NCBI GenBank assembly: GCA_024372495.1 | Contig: CP099977.1 | Span: forward strand, 682,001-746,000 | DNA length: 64,000 nucleotides | Source: Pseudarthrobacter sp. Fe7 | GTDB lineage: Bacteria; Actinomycetota; Actinomycetes; Actinomycetales; Micrococcaceae | Direction: 5' to 3' | Shown: positions 38,127 through 47,218 of the stretch, in pieces | Layout: the number at the start of each line of letters is the position of its first letter | Position numbering within the stretch: the first letter of the stretch is position 1 | Position numbers and translations under genes: made by a program | Notes under the pieces: generated by a model | What the model saw: only the letters and a program-made list of their open reading frames with translations | Database searches by the model: none | Told to the model about the DNA's origin: nothing

Positions 38127-38613
38127 GGGGGAGTTACCTCTCATCGCCTGCGGAGTTAGCTGTCGGGTTCGAATGAGGCCATTCGGCCGCACAATGCGGC
38201 TTCACCCCGAGGGCAGGCGCGGGGCCGTGCCCGGGACGCTCGGGTCCCCCGCCTCTGCCTGCAATTTGATGTAAGTCCCGAAGGTGGCAGAGCTGGGCGG
38301 CCTCCTGGACGGGGGCCGGCTGGGGGCGGCCCCTGGATGACCGTACACGAAGGAAGCTGCAGAATCACAATCAGGTAACGGACCTCACTCCAACGGCGTG
38401 GCGTCTCGTGCCGGCCGCGGAGGCCTTATATGCGGGATTGTTTCGCGTCGTTTTCCACATAGGGGAGTTGGGCTGCGCGGGCTGCGCGTCACGGGACTAG
38501 CCTAGGGTCAAGCGCGAATCGCCTATCGGGTCCAAATGCACTAAGATATTGAAGTCTGTGCTGCGTCCTGCCTCCGTTCCGGCGGCAAGGCATTGCATGG
38601 AATCGCAAATGAA
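38127..38613. other. Spacer between GH16 and rpsF genes
   Basis: About 490 nt without recognisable gene on either strand. It must hold the promoters of the leftward GH16 gene and the rightward ribosomal protein operon. A TTTTCCACA word (1 mismatch to the DnaA box) and ATAGGGGA occur near 38452-38466. No start site can be assigned with confidence. Confidence 0.4.
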
Positions 38614-38656
38614 CCTCCTGTTACGGAAATGCCGTAACCGCTTAGCCCAAAGGAGG
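38613..38656 (+). promoter_or_regulatory. rpsF leader hairpin that can mask the ribosome-binding site
   Basis: GTTACGG (38620-38626) pairs perfectly with CCGTAAC (38632-38638) around AAATG. The flanking ACCTCC just before it is complementary to GGAGGT of the rpsF Shine-Dalgarno near 38651-38656, and a CCG trinucleotide follows the hairpin. This matches the layout described for the S6:S18-binding leader motif of rpsF operons (two helices with an unpaired CCG). Assignment as that motif is inference from layout. Confidence 0.5.
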
Positions 38657-38667
38657 TGGGTTCACAT

Positions 38668-38973
38668 ATGCGTCCTTACGAATTGATGGTAATCATCGAC
38701 CCCGAGGTCGAAGAGCGTACCGTTGAGCCGTCGCTTCAGAAGTTCCTGAACGTCATCACCAACGATGGTGGAACCATCGAAAAGGTTGACATCTGGGGCC
38801 GTCGCCGTCTGGCTTACGAGATCAAGAAGAAGTCCGAAGGTATCTACGCCGTGGTGAACTTCACCGCCAAGCCGGAGACCGCCAAGGAACTTGACCGCCA
38901 GCTGTCTCTTAACGAGACCATCATGCGCACCAAGATCACCCGCCCCGAAGAGCAGAAGGTTGTTGCTGAGTAA
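38668..38973 (+). CDS. rpsF: 30S ribosomal protein S6
   Basis: 101 residues, [16 protein letters not shown] through KVVAE, full-length bacterial S6. It binds the central domain of 16S rRNA as a dimer with S18, whose gene lies two positions downstream. ATG 38668 follows AAGGAGG closely; the in-frame upstream codons are non-coding. First gene of the rpsF-ssb-rpsR-rplI operon. A leader structure upstream may give feedback control by the S6:S18 complex. Confidence 0.97.
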   Translation: MRPYELMVIIDPEVEERTVEPSLQKFLNVITNDGGTIEKVDIWGRRRLAYEIKKKSEGIYAVVNFTAKPETAKELDRQLSLNETIMRTKITRPEEQKVVAE

Positions 38974-39046
38974 TCCAGCACAATTCTTCATTCTTTACCC
39001 CGCAGGAAACGCACTCTTCACCCAGGATCGAACAAGGAGGCAGTAG

Positions 39047-39606
39047 ATGGCAGGCGAGACCACCATTACGGTCATCGGTAATCTCACCAATGACCCGGAA
39101 TTGCGGTTCACACCGTCCGGTTCGGCAGTAGCGAACTTCACCATCGCTTCCACCCCCGCACCTTTGATCGCCAGTCCAACGAGTGGAAGGACGGGGAAAC
39201 CCTGTTCCTCCGCGCCGCTGTATGGCGTGAAGCGGCCGAGAACGTAGCCGAATCCCTGACCAAGGGCATGCGCGTGATCGTTACCGGCCGCCTGAAGAGC
39301 CGCTCCTACGAAACAAAAGAAGGCGAAAAGCGCACCGTTATTGAGCTGGAGGTCGACGAAATCGGCCCCAGCCTGCGCTACGCCAATGCCAAGGTCAACC
39401 GCACCCAGCGCTCCGGCGGACAGGGTGGCGGCGACAGCGGCGGTGGCTTCGGAGGCGGCAACTCTGGTGGAAACCAGGGCGGCAACTCCGGTGGAGGCTG
39501 GGGCGGCGGCAACCAGCAGGCTGCACAGGACGATCCCTGGGCCACGCCCGGTGTGTCCAACGCAGGCGGCTGGGGCAACGGCCCCGATTCCGAACCTCCC
39601 TTCTAA
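39047..39606 (+). CDS. ssb: Single-stranded DNA-binding protein (one frameshift)
   Basis: OB-fold protein coating single-stranded DNA during replication and repair. N-terminus [22 protein letters not shown] is canonical. A glycine-rich linker ([12 protein letters not shown] and similar) leads to the acidic tip DSEPPF that recruits partner proteins. The C5 run at 39153-39157 has lost one C; restoring it gives [21 protein letters not shown]. Because ssb is essential, this break is strong evidence that frameshifts in this window are sequence errors. The repaired length is about 186 residues. Confidence 0.96.
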
Positions 39607-39734
39607 AACCCCAAATAACGGCCCGACTCCGGTGGCTGCCCGGGTGCCGCAACGCACCCACGGTCCTGCCGCCGTCGGACCACCACCATCCCGTGGATCA
39701 ATATCCACGGGCTCCCTAGAATAGGAGCTCCACG

Positions 39735-39974
39735 ATGGCTAAGGCTGAACTCCGTAAGCCCAAACCAAAGTCCAACCCCTTGAAGGCCGCTGACATCACT
39801 GTCATCGACTACAAGGACGTAGCATTGCTGCGCAAGTTCATCTCCGACCGCGGAAAGATCCGCGCCCGTCGCGTCACTGGCGTTACGGTGCAGGAACAGC
39901 GCAAGATCGCCCAGGCAATCAAGAACGCACGCGAAGTTGCTCTGCTGCCTTACTCCGGCGCTGGCCGCGGCTAA
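39735..39974 (+). CDS. rpsR: 30S ribosomal protein S18
   Basis: 79 residues, [12 protein letters not shown] to GAGRG. The conserved core [25 protein letters not shown] and [20 protein letters not shown] identify S18. Cysteine-free at the N-terminus, so it does not carry a zinc-ribbon version. Partner of S6 in 30S assembly and in possible feedback on the operon leader. 128 nt after ssb, 17 nt before rplI. Confidence 0.97.
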   Translation: MAKAELRKPKPKSNPLKAADITVIDYKDVALLRKFISDRGKIRARRVTGVTVQEQRKIAQAIKNAREVALLPYSGAGRG

Positions 39975-39991
39975 GGAAGGGATTAACTAAC

Positions 39992-40444
39992 ATGGCAAAG
40001 CTCATTCTGACCCACGAAGTCACCGGTCTCGGTGCTGCCGGCGATGTTGTCGAGGTCAAGGACGGTTACGCACGTAACTACCTGCTGCCCCGCAACTTCG
40101 CCCTGACCTGGTCGAAGGGTGGCGAGAAGCAGGTTGAGTCCATCAAGGCTGCCCGCGCTGCCCGCGAGCACGCTTCCCTGGAAGATGCTCAGAAGCAGGC
40201 CGCTGCACTGTCCGCCAAGCCGGTCAAGCTGGTCGTCAAGGCCGGCGAGTCCGGCCGCCTGTTCGGCACCGTCAAGCAGGGCGACGTCGCCGACGCTGTT
40301 GAGGCCGCTGGCCTTGGCAAGATCGACAAGCGCAAGGTTGAACTGCCCGCCCACATCAAGTCGGTCGGTTCCTACCAGGCCAACGTCCGCCTCCACGCTG
40401 ACGTTGCCGCTGTGATCGAACTCGACGTGGTTGCAGGAAAGTAA
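39992..40444 (+). CDS. rplI: 50S ribosomal protein L9
   Basis: 150 residues. N-terminal 23S rRNA-binding domain [34 protein letters not shown] is canonical, followed by the long connecting helix and the C-terminal domain ending [10 protein letters not shown]. Last gene of the ribosomal operon and followed by a strong terminator at 40464-40496. Confidence 0.97.
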   Translation: MAKLILTHEVTGLGAAGDVVEVKDGYARNYLLPRNFALTWSKGGEKQVESIKAARAAREHASLEDAQKQAAALSAKPVKLVVKAGESGRLFGTVKQGDVADAVEAAGLGKIDKRKVELPAHIKSVGSYQANVRLHADVAAVIELDVVAGK

Positions 40445-40463
40445 TTTCCCCACTCCACGTCAG

Positions 40464-40499
40464 GACCCCCGTTGCCGGACTCCGGCGGCGGGGGTCTTT
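40464..40499 (+). terminator. Intrinsic terminator of the rpsF-rplI operon
   Basis: GACCCCC (40464-40470) pairs with GGGGGTC (40490-40496), enclosing a second stem GCCGG/CCGGC; TTT follows directly. It lies 20 nt after rplI. Confidence 0.75.
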
Positions 40500-40586
40500 C
40501 GCTTTACGTCCAATGTCACCGCACGGCTTTTCCCCTTGCCGGCAGGCAGCAACGTAAGCTTGCTGGGATACCCCGCCGGACGTTGA

Positions 40587-41636
40587 GTGCGGAAGCAAAC
40601 CGCCATTTCCCAGGAAGGTCACGCCGCGTTGCCGTTCCTTGCCGTCAGCAGCATCCTCCTGGTGGCCGCGATCATCAGCTTCGTGACGGACCGCAGGCGG
40701 TTGCGGAACGGAGTCTTCCTGGTCTCGGGAGTGATATTCGGGTGGCTTGGGGTGGTCCTGGTCTCCGGCAACAACTCTGCTCCGGCCTTCATGACGTGGG
40801 CCCTGGCCGTCCTGCTCATCGTGTCCGGGCCGCTTCTTGCCTTCTTCCTGGTGCTCAACGGCATCATCATGCTGCATCGCGAGGGCCGCAGTCCGGGTAA
40901 CCTGCTGTCCCTGCTGGCAGGACTCGCAGTGGTGGCCCTGCCACTCCTGCTGGCGGCCCTGCAGTCCGAAGTACCTGGCTTAGGCGCGGTCACTTCCGTG
41001 GTGGCCATGATGGCTGGCTATGTGGGATTCGTGTTCGTCAGCTACCTGGTCTATTCGCTGATCTACTCGCACCTTCCGCCGCGCCGGCACCCTGAGTATG
41101 TGGTGATTCTGGGCTCCGGCCTGAACGGCGAATCCGTCCCGCCCCTGCTGGCTTCCAGGCTGGACGCGGCCGTCCGCCTGTACCGGGGCAAGCACGGTGG
41201 TTCCATCAAGGCCCTGATTCCAAGCGGCGGCCGGGGGACGGACGAACTCCTCGCGGAAGGAGCAGCGATGGCCCGGTACCTGCAGCGCAAAGGTGTTCCT
41301 GCCCACCGGATCATCGTGGAGGACCAGGCAACCACGACTATGGAAAACCTGGACTTCTCGCGTGGGCTGATGGAGCGGCCGGATGCGCCCGTCACGGTGG
41401 TCACCAGCAGCTACCACGTCTTCCGGGCGGCCATGTTCACCCGGCGCGCCGGACTGAGGGCGCACGTCATCGGGGCAAGGACCGCGGGCTACTTTATCCC
41501 CAGTGCGTTCCTGCGGGAATTTGTCGCCATCCTTGCAACCTACCGGTGGATCAACCTGGTTTGCTGCGCGGTGATCATCACTGTTCCCTGGGCCAGCCCC
41601 ATCCTTTCCCAGGCCGGTGGTAGCCTGCTCCGGTGA
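40587..41636 (+). CDS. YdcF/DUF218-family membrane protein
   Basis: 349 residues. N-terminal half has about five to six hydrophobic segments (residues 15-165). The C-terminal DUF218 domain starts VVILGSGLNGESVPPLLASRLDAA, includes the conserved SGGRGTDE and EDQATTTMENL, and ends TSSYHVFRAAMFTRRAGL. Members of this family are envelope-linked (SanA/ElyC-like) and implicated in cell-wall precursor metabolism; activity is not firmly known. GTG start. GTGA overlap with the next gene. Confidence 0.85.
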   Translation: MRKQTAISQEGHAALPFLAVSSILLVAAIISFVTDRRRLRNGVFLVSGVIFGWLGVVLVSGNNSAPAFMTWALAVLLIVSGPLLAFFLVLNGIIMLHREGRSPGNLLSLLAGLAVVALPLLLAALQSEVPGLGAVTSVVAMMAGYVGFVFVSYLVYSLIYSHLPPRRHPEYVVILGSGLNGESVPPLLASRLDAAVRLYRGKHGGSIKALIPSGGRGTDELLAEGAAMARYLQRKGVPAHRIIVEDQATTTMENLDFSRGLMERPDAPVTVVTSSYHVFRAAMFTRRAGLRAHVIGARTAGYFIPSAFLREFVAILATYRWINLVCCAVIITVPWASPILSQAGGSLLR

Positions 41637-42481
41637 ACCCGAACCCCCGCAGCCGCCCATTCCACCAAGTGGATGTTTTCGCCGGCCAGGCCTACCGCGG
41701 CAACCCGCTCGCCGTCGTTCTTGATGCCCAGGACCTGGACCCGGCAACCATGCAGCATTTCGCCAACTGGACCAACCTCTCGGAAACCACCTTCCTCCTG
41801 CCTCCCCGGGATCCCGGCGCCGACTACCGGGTCCGGATCTTCACCGGCAGCGAGGAGTTCCCGTTCGCAGGCCATCCCACGCTGGGCTCTGCCCATACCT
41901 GGCTGGACGCCGGCGGAGTGCCGAAGGCCGGCGGCTATGTAGTGCAGGAGTGCGCCGCGGGGCTGGTCCGGATAAAGCGCGACGGCGGCAGGCTGGCCTT
42001 CGCGGCTCCGCCCCTGACGCGTTGTGGCCCGGTCGGGGAATCCACCCGCCGGCGGTTGGCAGCGGCCCTGCGGATGTCCGCCGGGGATATCATCGACGCG
42101 TCCTGGCTGGTCAATGGTCCCGAATGGATTGGCGTACTGCTGGAATCCGCGGAGCGCGTGCTGGCCCTTAGGCCCGACTATGCGGCAATGGGAGACCTGA
42201 AAATCGGCGTTATAGGGCCCCATGCTCCTGGCGTCGGTACCGACTTCGAGGTCCGTACGTTCCTGCCCGGCGATTCGATGGCGGAGGACCCGGTCACGGG
42301 CAGCTTCAACGCCGGTGCTGCCCAATGGCTGATTGAAAGCGGCCGGGCGCCGGAGAAGTATGTGGCCTCGCAGGGCTCTGTGCTGGGCCGGGCCGGGCGC
42401 ATCCACATCAATACTGAGGGTGGGGACATCTGGGTGGGCGGCGAGTCCACCACCTGCATCCGGGGCACCGTCCTGCTCTGA
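41633..42481 (+). CDS. PhzF family isomerase/epimerase-like protein
   Basis: 282 residues with the diaminopimelate-epimerase-like fold of PhzF. N-terminal HQVDVFAGQAYRGNPLAVVLDA and the catalytic glutamate in NLSETTFLLPP are recognisable; EFPFAGHPTLGSA and DPVTGSFNAGAAQWL complete the signature. It catalyses isomerisations without cofactor, but only PhzF itself has a well-defined substrate. No phenazine genes are nearby, so a phenazine role is not supported. Confidence 0.88.
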   Translation: MNPNPRSRPFHQVDVFAGQAYRGNPLAVVLDAQDLDPATMQHFANWTNLSETTFLLPPRDPGADYRVRIFTGSEEFPFAGHPTLGSAHTWLDAGGVPKAGGYVVQECAAGLVRIKRDGGRLAFAAPPLTRCGPVGESTRRRLAAALRMSAGDIIDASWLVNGPEWIGVLLESAERVLALRPDYAAMGDLKIGVIGPHAPGVGTDFEVRTFLPGDSMAEDPVTGSFNAGAAQWLIESGRAPEKYVASQGSVLGRAGRIHINTEGGDIWVGGESTTCIRGTVLL

Positions 42482-42539
42482 CCTGTTGGCCGCCGGTACC
42501 GGGCCGGGAATACTCCGCTGCCGGCAACAGTTCAAACGT

Positions 42540-42559
42540 ATAGATGCAAACGCATGTAT
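42540..42559. promoter_or_regulatory. Inverted repeat upstream of FMN reductase gene
   Basis: ATAGATGC and GCATGTAT flank AAAC, an inverted repeat with one mismatch, 31 nt before the start codon. Size and spacing suit a MarR-type dimer site; the regulator is not in the window. Confidence 0.45.
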
Positions 42560-42589
42560 GATGGATTGAACAAGCACCAGGAGAATGCC

Positions 42590-43217
42590 ATGGAAACCCG
42601 CCGCATCACCGTCCTTTCCGCAGGACTTGGCGTACCTTCATCGAGCCGGCTGCTGGCCGACCAGCTTTCAGCGGCCGCCACGCGGCAGCTCAGCGCAGCC
42701 GGCTACGAGGTGGCCGTCGACGTCGTCGAGCTCCGCGACCTTGCCGTGGACATCGCCAACAACTTCGTCACCGGGTACGCGGCACCCCGGCTGGCAGACG
42801 TGATCGCCAATGTGGCGGCATCGGACGGGATCATCGCCGTGACGCCCGTCTTCAGCGCCTCCTACAGCGGCCTGTTCAAGTCCTTCATCGACCTGCTGGA
42901 CCCCAAATCACTGGACGGCAAGGCAGTCATGCTGGGCGCCACCGGCGGAACGGACCGGCACCAGATGGTCCTGGATTACGCGCTGCGGCCGCTGTTCAGC
43001 TACCTCCGGACACGCATGGCGGCAACCGGCGTCTTTGCAGGGCCCCAAGACTGGGGAACAGCAGAGGAGGGCGGCGTGTCCCTCGCGGACCGCATTGAGC
43101 GCGCGGCCGGCGAGTTCACGCGACTGCTGGACGGACCGCTGCCCGGCCGGAAATCCGACCCGCTGGAGTCCCTTCCGTTCGAGCAGGCTGCTGGCGGGGA
43201 TCTCCGGATCCCGTTAG
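42590..43217 (+). CDS. NAD(P)H-dependent FMN reductase, CE1759-like (one frameshift)
   Basis: Flavodoxin-fold reductase. SAGLGVPSSSRLLADQL is the FMN-phosphate loop; PVFSASYSGLFKSFIDLL and GATGGTDRHQMVLDYALRPLF are typical of the CE1759/SsuE-like group that supplies reduced flavin to monooxygenases. ATG 42590 has AGGAG upstream. AGGCT at 43185-43189 must be AGCT, giving LPFEQLLAGISGSR and a stop at 43215-43217. Without this the frame runs falsely into the opposite gene. The repaired length is 208 residues. Stop overlaps the stop of the convergent gene. Confidence 0.85.
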
Positions 43218-43780
43218 TCATCCAGCAGTTCGATGAATTCCCGCGCCTGCTTCAGGGAGATGTCCGAGTGCCGCGTCAACGCCGTGGCAGCCGCTTCGGT
43301 TTCGCCCCTCCGGGCCAGGGTGCGGATCCTGCCGTAGATCTCGTCGTTGAGCATATTGCTGCTAACCTCGCGGGTCACGTCGCCTTTGCTGGCGATCGCC
43401 CGGTAGCGGTACGGGAACCGCTGGGGTTCATCGTCATCCTCCTCCGGGACCTCCGGCGGCTCCTGGCTCCGGTAGGGCTGGGGGTGGGCCGCCAGGGCCC
43501 CCACCGCGTCGCGTGAGGCCCGCAGGCTGTCGCCAGTGACCTCGTAGTAGAACTTGACGGCCGCCATGGCCTGGCCCTGGGCGATCAAGGCGTAGAGCCG
43601 CCGGTGCTGGTCTTCCGATAAACGGTCCGCAGCCGCCCGGGCCAGCTCCTGTGAAGAGGCGGCCGGCTGGGACTGGCTGGTGCCGTGTGGCGCCTTGCGC
43701 CTCCGCGCGGCACGGTAAGCCACCGTGACCCCCGCAACCACCGCGAGCAGGATAAGGACCGGGACCACAAGGGATTCCAT
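43214..43780 (-). CDS. Membrane protein with two L7/L12 C-terminal-like motifs
   Basis: 188 residues. One N-terminal membrane segment (VPVLILLAVVAGVTVAY), a short basic stretch, then a cytoplasmic region. AVKFYYEVTGDSLRASRDAVGAL and AATALTRHSDISLKQAREFIELL each resemble the helix-turn-helix segment of the ribosomal L7/L12 C-terminal domain, and DEDDDEPQ-type acidic residues separate them. Likely related to the small membrane proteins often named ribosomal protein L7/L12 in actinobacteria; true function unknown. Convergent with the FMN reductase gene. Confidence 0.65.
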   Translation of the reverse strand: MESLVVPVLILLAVVAGVTVAYRAARRRKAPHGTSQSQPAASSQELARAAADRLSEDQHRRLYALIAQGQAMAAVKFYYEVTGDSLRASRDAVGALAAHPQPYRSQEPPEVPEEDDDEPQRFPYRYRAIASKGDVTREVSSNMLNDEIYGRIRTLARRGETEAAATALTRHSDISLKQAREFIELLDD

Positions 43781-43798
43781 TTTTTACGAGCCGTTCTT

Positions 43799-44104
43799 CT
43801 ATGTACTTCCTGGCCCTGGCCAGGTGCGGTTGCTGTGCTGGCCGGCCGCGCGAATATGTTCCTGCTGCTGGCTGTACTGCTGGGCGTTCTGGCTGGGGTG
43901 GGTGGCCGCCTCCAGGCGTGCCCGGGCGGCGGTGGCCGCCTGGACCTGGGCTGCGTAGTGGCGGGCAGACCGCTCGGCGAGTTCGCGCTGGTATTTCCCG
44001 GCCTCTGACGTCCCTCCATCACGCGGCCGCAACGCAGTGGCAACGCCCCACATGAGCGCCACCAGTACTATGGCCGGCAACAGCACCAGCAGGAGATCGC
44101 CCAT
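43799..44104 (-). CDS. Small membrane protein, unknown function
   Basis: 101 residues. One N-terminal hydrophobic segment (LLLVLLPAIVLVALMWGVATAL) followed by a charged, alanine-rich stretch likely to form a helix or coiled coil (YQRELAERSARHYAAQVQAATAARARLEAA), then a Gln/Ser/Pro tail. No family recognised. It lies 18 nt upstream of the L7/L12-like membrane protein gene in the same direction, so the two probably form an operon. Confidence 0.6.
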   Translation of the reverse strand: MGDLLLVLLPAIVLVALMWGVATALRPRDGGTSEAGKYQRELAERSARHYAAQVQAATAARARLEAATHPSQNAQQYSQQQEHIRAAGQHSNRTWPGPGST

Positions 44105-44129
44105 ACTTAGAGCCTAATCCAGATTGGGT

Positions 44130-44588
44130 TTATCCACAGCAATATTCACCGTGCCGCATACAGGGCCAGCGGGATGGCAGTCAAGCTCCCGGCGCGGCAT
44201 ATGAGGCGCGCCACTGGCTGCATCCCGGGCCCGTGCCGGGAGCTACCCGCCCCCTTCTGCCCCGGATCCCTGTCAGTGCCTGTGGATGAAATTCCCCAAA
44301 AGAAATATTTACTCCACATGCTGGTGGAGGTGTTTTCGCAGGTCAGACGCGAAGTCGGCGCCAAAATAATTGAGTATCCACAGGCTTCCCCACAGGCTGT
44401 GCACAAGCTATGCCCCGTACTGCACAGGTTATCCACAGGGTCTCCAGCTTGCCGGCTTTGCGGGCGGCCCTGCGGCGGCTAGCGTAGCGGGGTACCTGTT
44501 CTCCGTGGTCGGAACAGGGCCTCGTGCTTAGGTTTCGGGACCCCTTCGTACCGCCTCCCTCGCCCCTTTGTGGAAAAGCTGTGGATAT
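44130..44588. other. Cluster of DnaA-box-like sequences upstream of dnaB
   Basis: Two perfect DnaA boxes TTATCCACA (44130-44138, 44429-44437) and near matches: TGTGGATGA (44281-44289), GTATCCACA (44374-44382), TGTGCACAA (44398-44406), TGTGGAAAA (near 44569-44577) and TGTGGATAT (44580-44588). AT-rich patches AAAAGAAATATTTA and CCAAAATAATTGAG lie between them. The whole 640-nt spacer before dnaB lacks a gene. It looks like a DnaA-binding regulatory or titration region; dnaA and dnaN are not in this window, so calling it oriC is not justified. Confidence 0.6.
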
Positions 44589-44744
44589 TGGGGATAACTC
44601 CGGTCCGGAGCTGTTTTCCTGACCCCTGCGCCTGATTGTCAGGGCCTGCGGGTAAACCTGGATGGGTGGCGGATCCGGTATCGGAGGCCGCGAACAGGAT
44701 GGATCACCGGGCAGAAGGCCCGGTACAAATGGAGGACGGCAGCT

Positions 44745-46131
44745 TTGTCAATCGCGCATCTGGACCCTGTCGAGGCAACCCGTGGATCGGACGCGAGCCG
44801 GAAGCCGCCGCAGGACATCCCGGCCGAACAGTCGGTCCTGGGCGGGATGATGCTGTCCAAGGACGCCATCGCGGATGTGGTTGAGATCCTGCGTGGGCAG
44901 GATTTCTACCGCCCCGCGCACGAGACCATCTATGAAGCCATCATCGACCTCTATGGCCGCGGGGAGCCCGCGGACGCCGTCACGGTGTCTGATGAGCTGA
45001 CCAAGCGCGCCGAGATCAACAGGATCGGCGGACCGGCCTACCTTCATGAACTGATCCAGACCGTTCCCACTGCGGCCAACGCCGGCTACTACGCCGAGAT
45101 CGTGGCCGAGCGGGCCGTGCTTCGCCGGTTGGTGAACGCGGGAACAAAGATCGTCCAGGCTGGGCTACGGCTCCGACGGCGAAGTTGAGGACCTGGTCAA
45201 CCAGGCACAGGCGGAGGTTTACGCCGTCGCTGAACGCCGCACCGCAGAGGACTACGTGGTGTTGAAGGACGTCATGGAGTCCACGGTGGACGAAATCGAG
45301 GCGTCCGGCCACCGCGGCGAGGGCATGACGGGCGTGCCCACCGGTTTCTATGAGCTCGACGAACTGACCCATGGGCTCCACCCCGGCCAGATGATCGTCA
45401 TCGCGGCCCGCCCCGCGGTCGGTAAGTCAACCTTCGCCCTTGACTTCGCCCGTTCTGCGGCCATCAAGAACAACCTTTCCACCGTGATGTTCTCCCTGGA
45501 AATGGGCCGCAACGAAATTGCCATGCGCCTGTTGTCCGCCGAAGCCACCATTGGGCTCCAGGACCTCCGCAAGGGAACCATTAAGGACGAGCAGTGGTCC
45601 AAGATCGCCACCACCATGGGCCGGATGAACGATGCCCCGCTGTTCATCGACGACAGCCCCAACATGTCACTGATGGAGATCCGGGCCAAGTGCCGCCGCC
45701 TGAAGCAGCAGCACGACCTCAAGCTGGTCATCCTCGACTACCTGCAGCTCATGAGCTCGGGCAAGAAGGTGGAGTCCCGCCAGCAGGAAGTTTCTGAATT
45801 CTCCCGTGCTCTGAAGCTCCTGGCCAAGGAACTCCAGGTCCCTGTGATCGCCCTGTCCCAGCTGAACCGTGGATCGGAACAGCGCCAGGACAAGCGGCCC
45901 ATGGTTTCGGACCTCCGTGAGTCCGGTTCCATCGAGCAGGACGCCGACATGGTCATCCTGCTGCACCGCGAAGACGTCTATGACAAGGAGTCACCCCGCG
46001 CCGGGGAAGCGGACATCCTGGTGGCCAAGCACCGTAACGGCCCCACCAAGGACATTGTGGTGGCGTTCCAGGGCCATTACTCCCGCTTTGCCAACATGGC
46101 GGGCGACGCCGCCGGCGGCGGCGGCTTCTAG
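44745..46131 (+). CDS. dnaB: Replicative DNA helicase DnaB (one frameshift)
   Basis: Hexameric helicase at the replication fork. The N-terminal helical domain (IPAEQSVLGGMMLSKDAIADV) is followed by the RecA-like domain with Walker A ARPAVGKSTFALDFA, LVILDYLQLM (Walker B) and ALSQLNRGSEQR. AGGCT at 45157-45161 must be AGCT, giving KIVQLGYGSDGEVEDLVNQAQ. The repaired length is 461 residues, normal for DnaB without intein. TTG 44745 start has GGAGG nine nt upstream. DnaA-box-like sites in the upstream spacer may regulate it. Essential gene, so the break is an error. Confidence 0.95.
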
Positions 46132-47144
46132 GCGCCCTGGCCGCCGGACCGGGGTACGCCGCCCCCGGCAGGTTCGGCGGCGGCCAGCAGATGGTTCGGC
46201 AGGCGGTTCCCGGGGGCCGTGCCACGGATCTCCAGGAGTTCGCGGGCATGCGCGTGGAGCCGCTTGTCTTCCTCGCTGACCGGCACCCACGCCGGGACTG
46301 GCACGGAGGTGCCTTCGTCGTCGCGCGCCACCATCACGGTGAGGCAGTACGTGGTGAGGTGCAGTTCCCGGCCCCTGGGATCGCCCGAGCGGACGTGGAC
46401 GGCGATGTGCATGCCCTTGGTCCCGGTGTACACCAGGCGGGCCTCCACCTCCACGACATGGCCGATCAGCAGTGGCCGGTAGAAGCGCACGCCGCCGGAA
46501 AAGACCGCCACCGTGTTCCTGCCGCAGTAGCGGGAGGCGCAGACATAGGCGGCCTCGTCGATCCACTTCATGACGATGCCGCCGTGGACCTTGCCGCCCC
46601 AGTTCACGTCGGTAGGGGCGGCCATGAACCGCAGTGTCACGCGTTCGGCCGTACCGGCGTCCGTATATTCCTGCCGGTTCATAGCTTCCACGATCTGCTC
46701 CCGGACCTTGATCCTTGCCAGTGCGTGGTCCCGCTGCTCGATCTCGGCACGGGTGGCGGGTTCGAACTGCTGCACGGGGATCGGCTTGCCGTCCGCCCCA
46801 ACTGCCACGAAGATCACCATGCACTGGCTGCGCATGGTGGCAGGGCCGCCTTTCGGGTCGCCGGAGGAGACCACGGTGTGGATGTGCATGGAGGACCGGC
46901 CGGTGTAGACGATCGTTGCCTCGACCTCCACCATGTCTCCGCTGTTGACCGGGTCGGCGAAGTGGATGTTTCCCACATAGGCGGTTACGCAGTAGGACTT
47001 CGCCCAACCCACGGCTGCGGCGTAGGCGGCCTTGTCCACCCATTCGAGGACCGTGCCGGCATCCACCGACCCGCTGTGCCCTACGTCGGTGGGGGCGGCG
47101 AGGAAGCGGAGGGTTACGGAGTTGGGGCGGCCGGTCTCAGTCAT
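46128..47144 (-). CDS. Acyl-CoA thioesterase with tandem hotdog domains
   Basis: 338 residues built from two hotdog repeats: SVTLRFLAAPTDVGHSGSVDAGTVLEWVDKAAY (about 8-40) and RVTLRFMAAPTDVNWGGKVHGGIVMKWIDEAAY (about 180-212). The acidic residue in the central helix (D/E in EWVDKAA, KWIDEAA) is the usual catalytic position. Hydrolyses acyl-CoA to free acid and CoA; chain length unknown. Convergent with dnaB, with a 4-nt overlap of the two 3' ends. Confidence 0.88.
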   Translation of the reverse strand: MTETGRPNSVTLRFLAAPTDVGHSGSVDAGTVLEWVDKAAYAAAVGWAKSYCVTAYVGNIHFADPVNSGDMVEVEATIVYTGRSSMHIHTVVSSGDPKGGPATMRSQCMVIFVAVGADGKPIPVQQFEPATRAEIEQRDHALARIKVREQIVEAMNRQEYTDAGTAERVTLRFMAAPTDVNWGGKVHGGIVMKWIDEAAYVCASRYCGRNTVAVFSGGVRFYRPLLIGHVVEVEARLVYTGTKGMHIAVHVRSGDPRGRELHLTTYCLTVMVARDDEGTSVPVPAWVPVSEEDKRLHAHARELLEIRGTAPGNRLPNHLLAAAEPAGGGVPRSGGQGA

Positions 47145-47218
47145 GCTGCGATCTTACTGAGGGCCCCGGTTACCGGCCGGTTGGGCCTGCAACAAAGCGT
47201 TGCCCCCGCTTTAAAGTC

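Noticed and set aside
44130-44588. Calling this spacer the chromosomal origin oriC
   Set aside because: DnaA boxes are present but dnaA and dnaN are not in the window and GC skew cannot be measured here.
39047-46131. Programmed ribosomal frameshifting in ssb and dnaB
   Set aside because: No slippery heptamer plus stimulator; same small-error types occur in many unrelated genes, and frameshifting is not known for these genes.
45421-46131. Intein in DnaB
   Set aside because: The RecA-like domain is continuous through Walker A and Walker B and the repaired length is normal.
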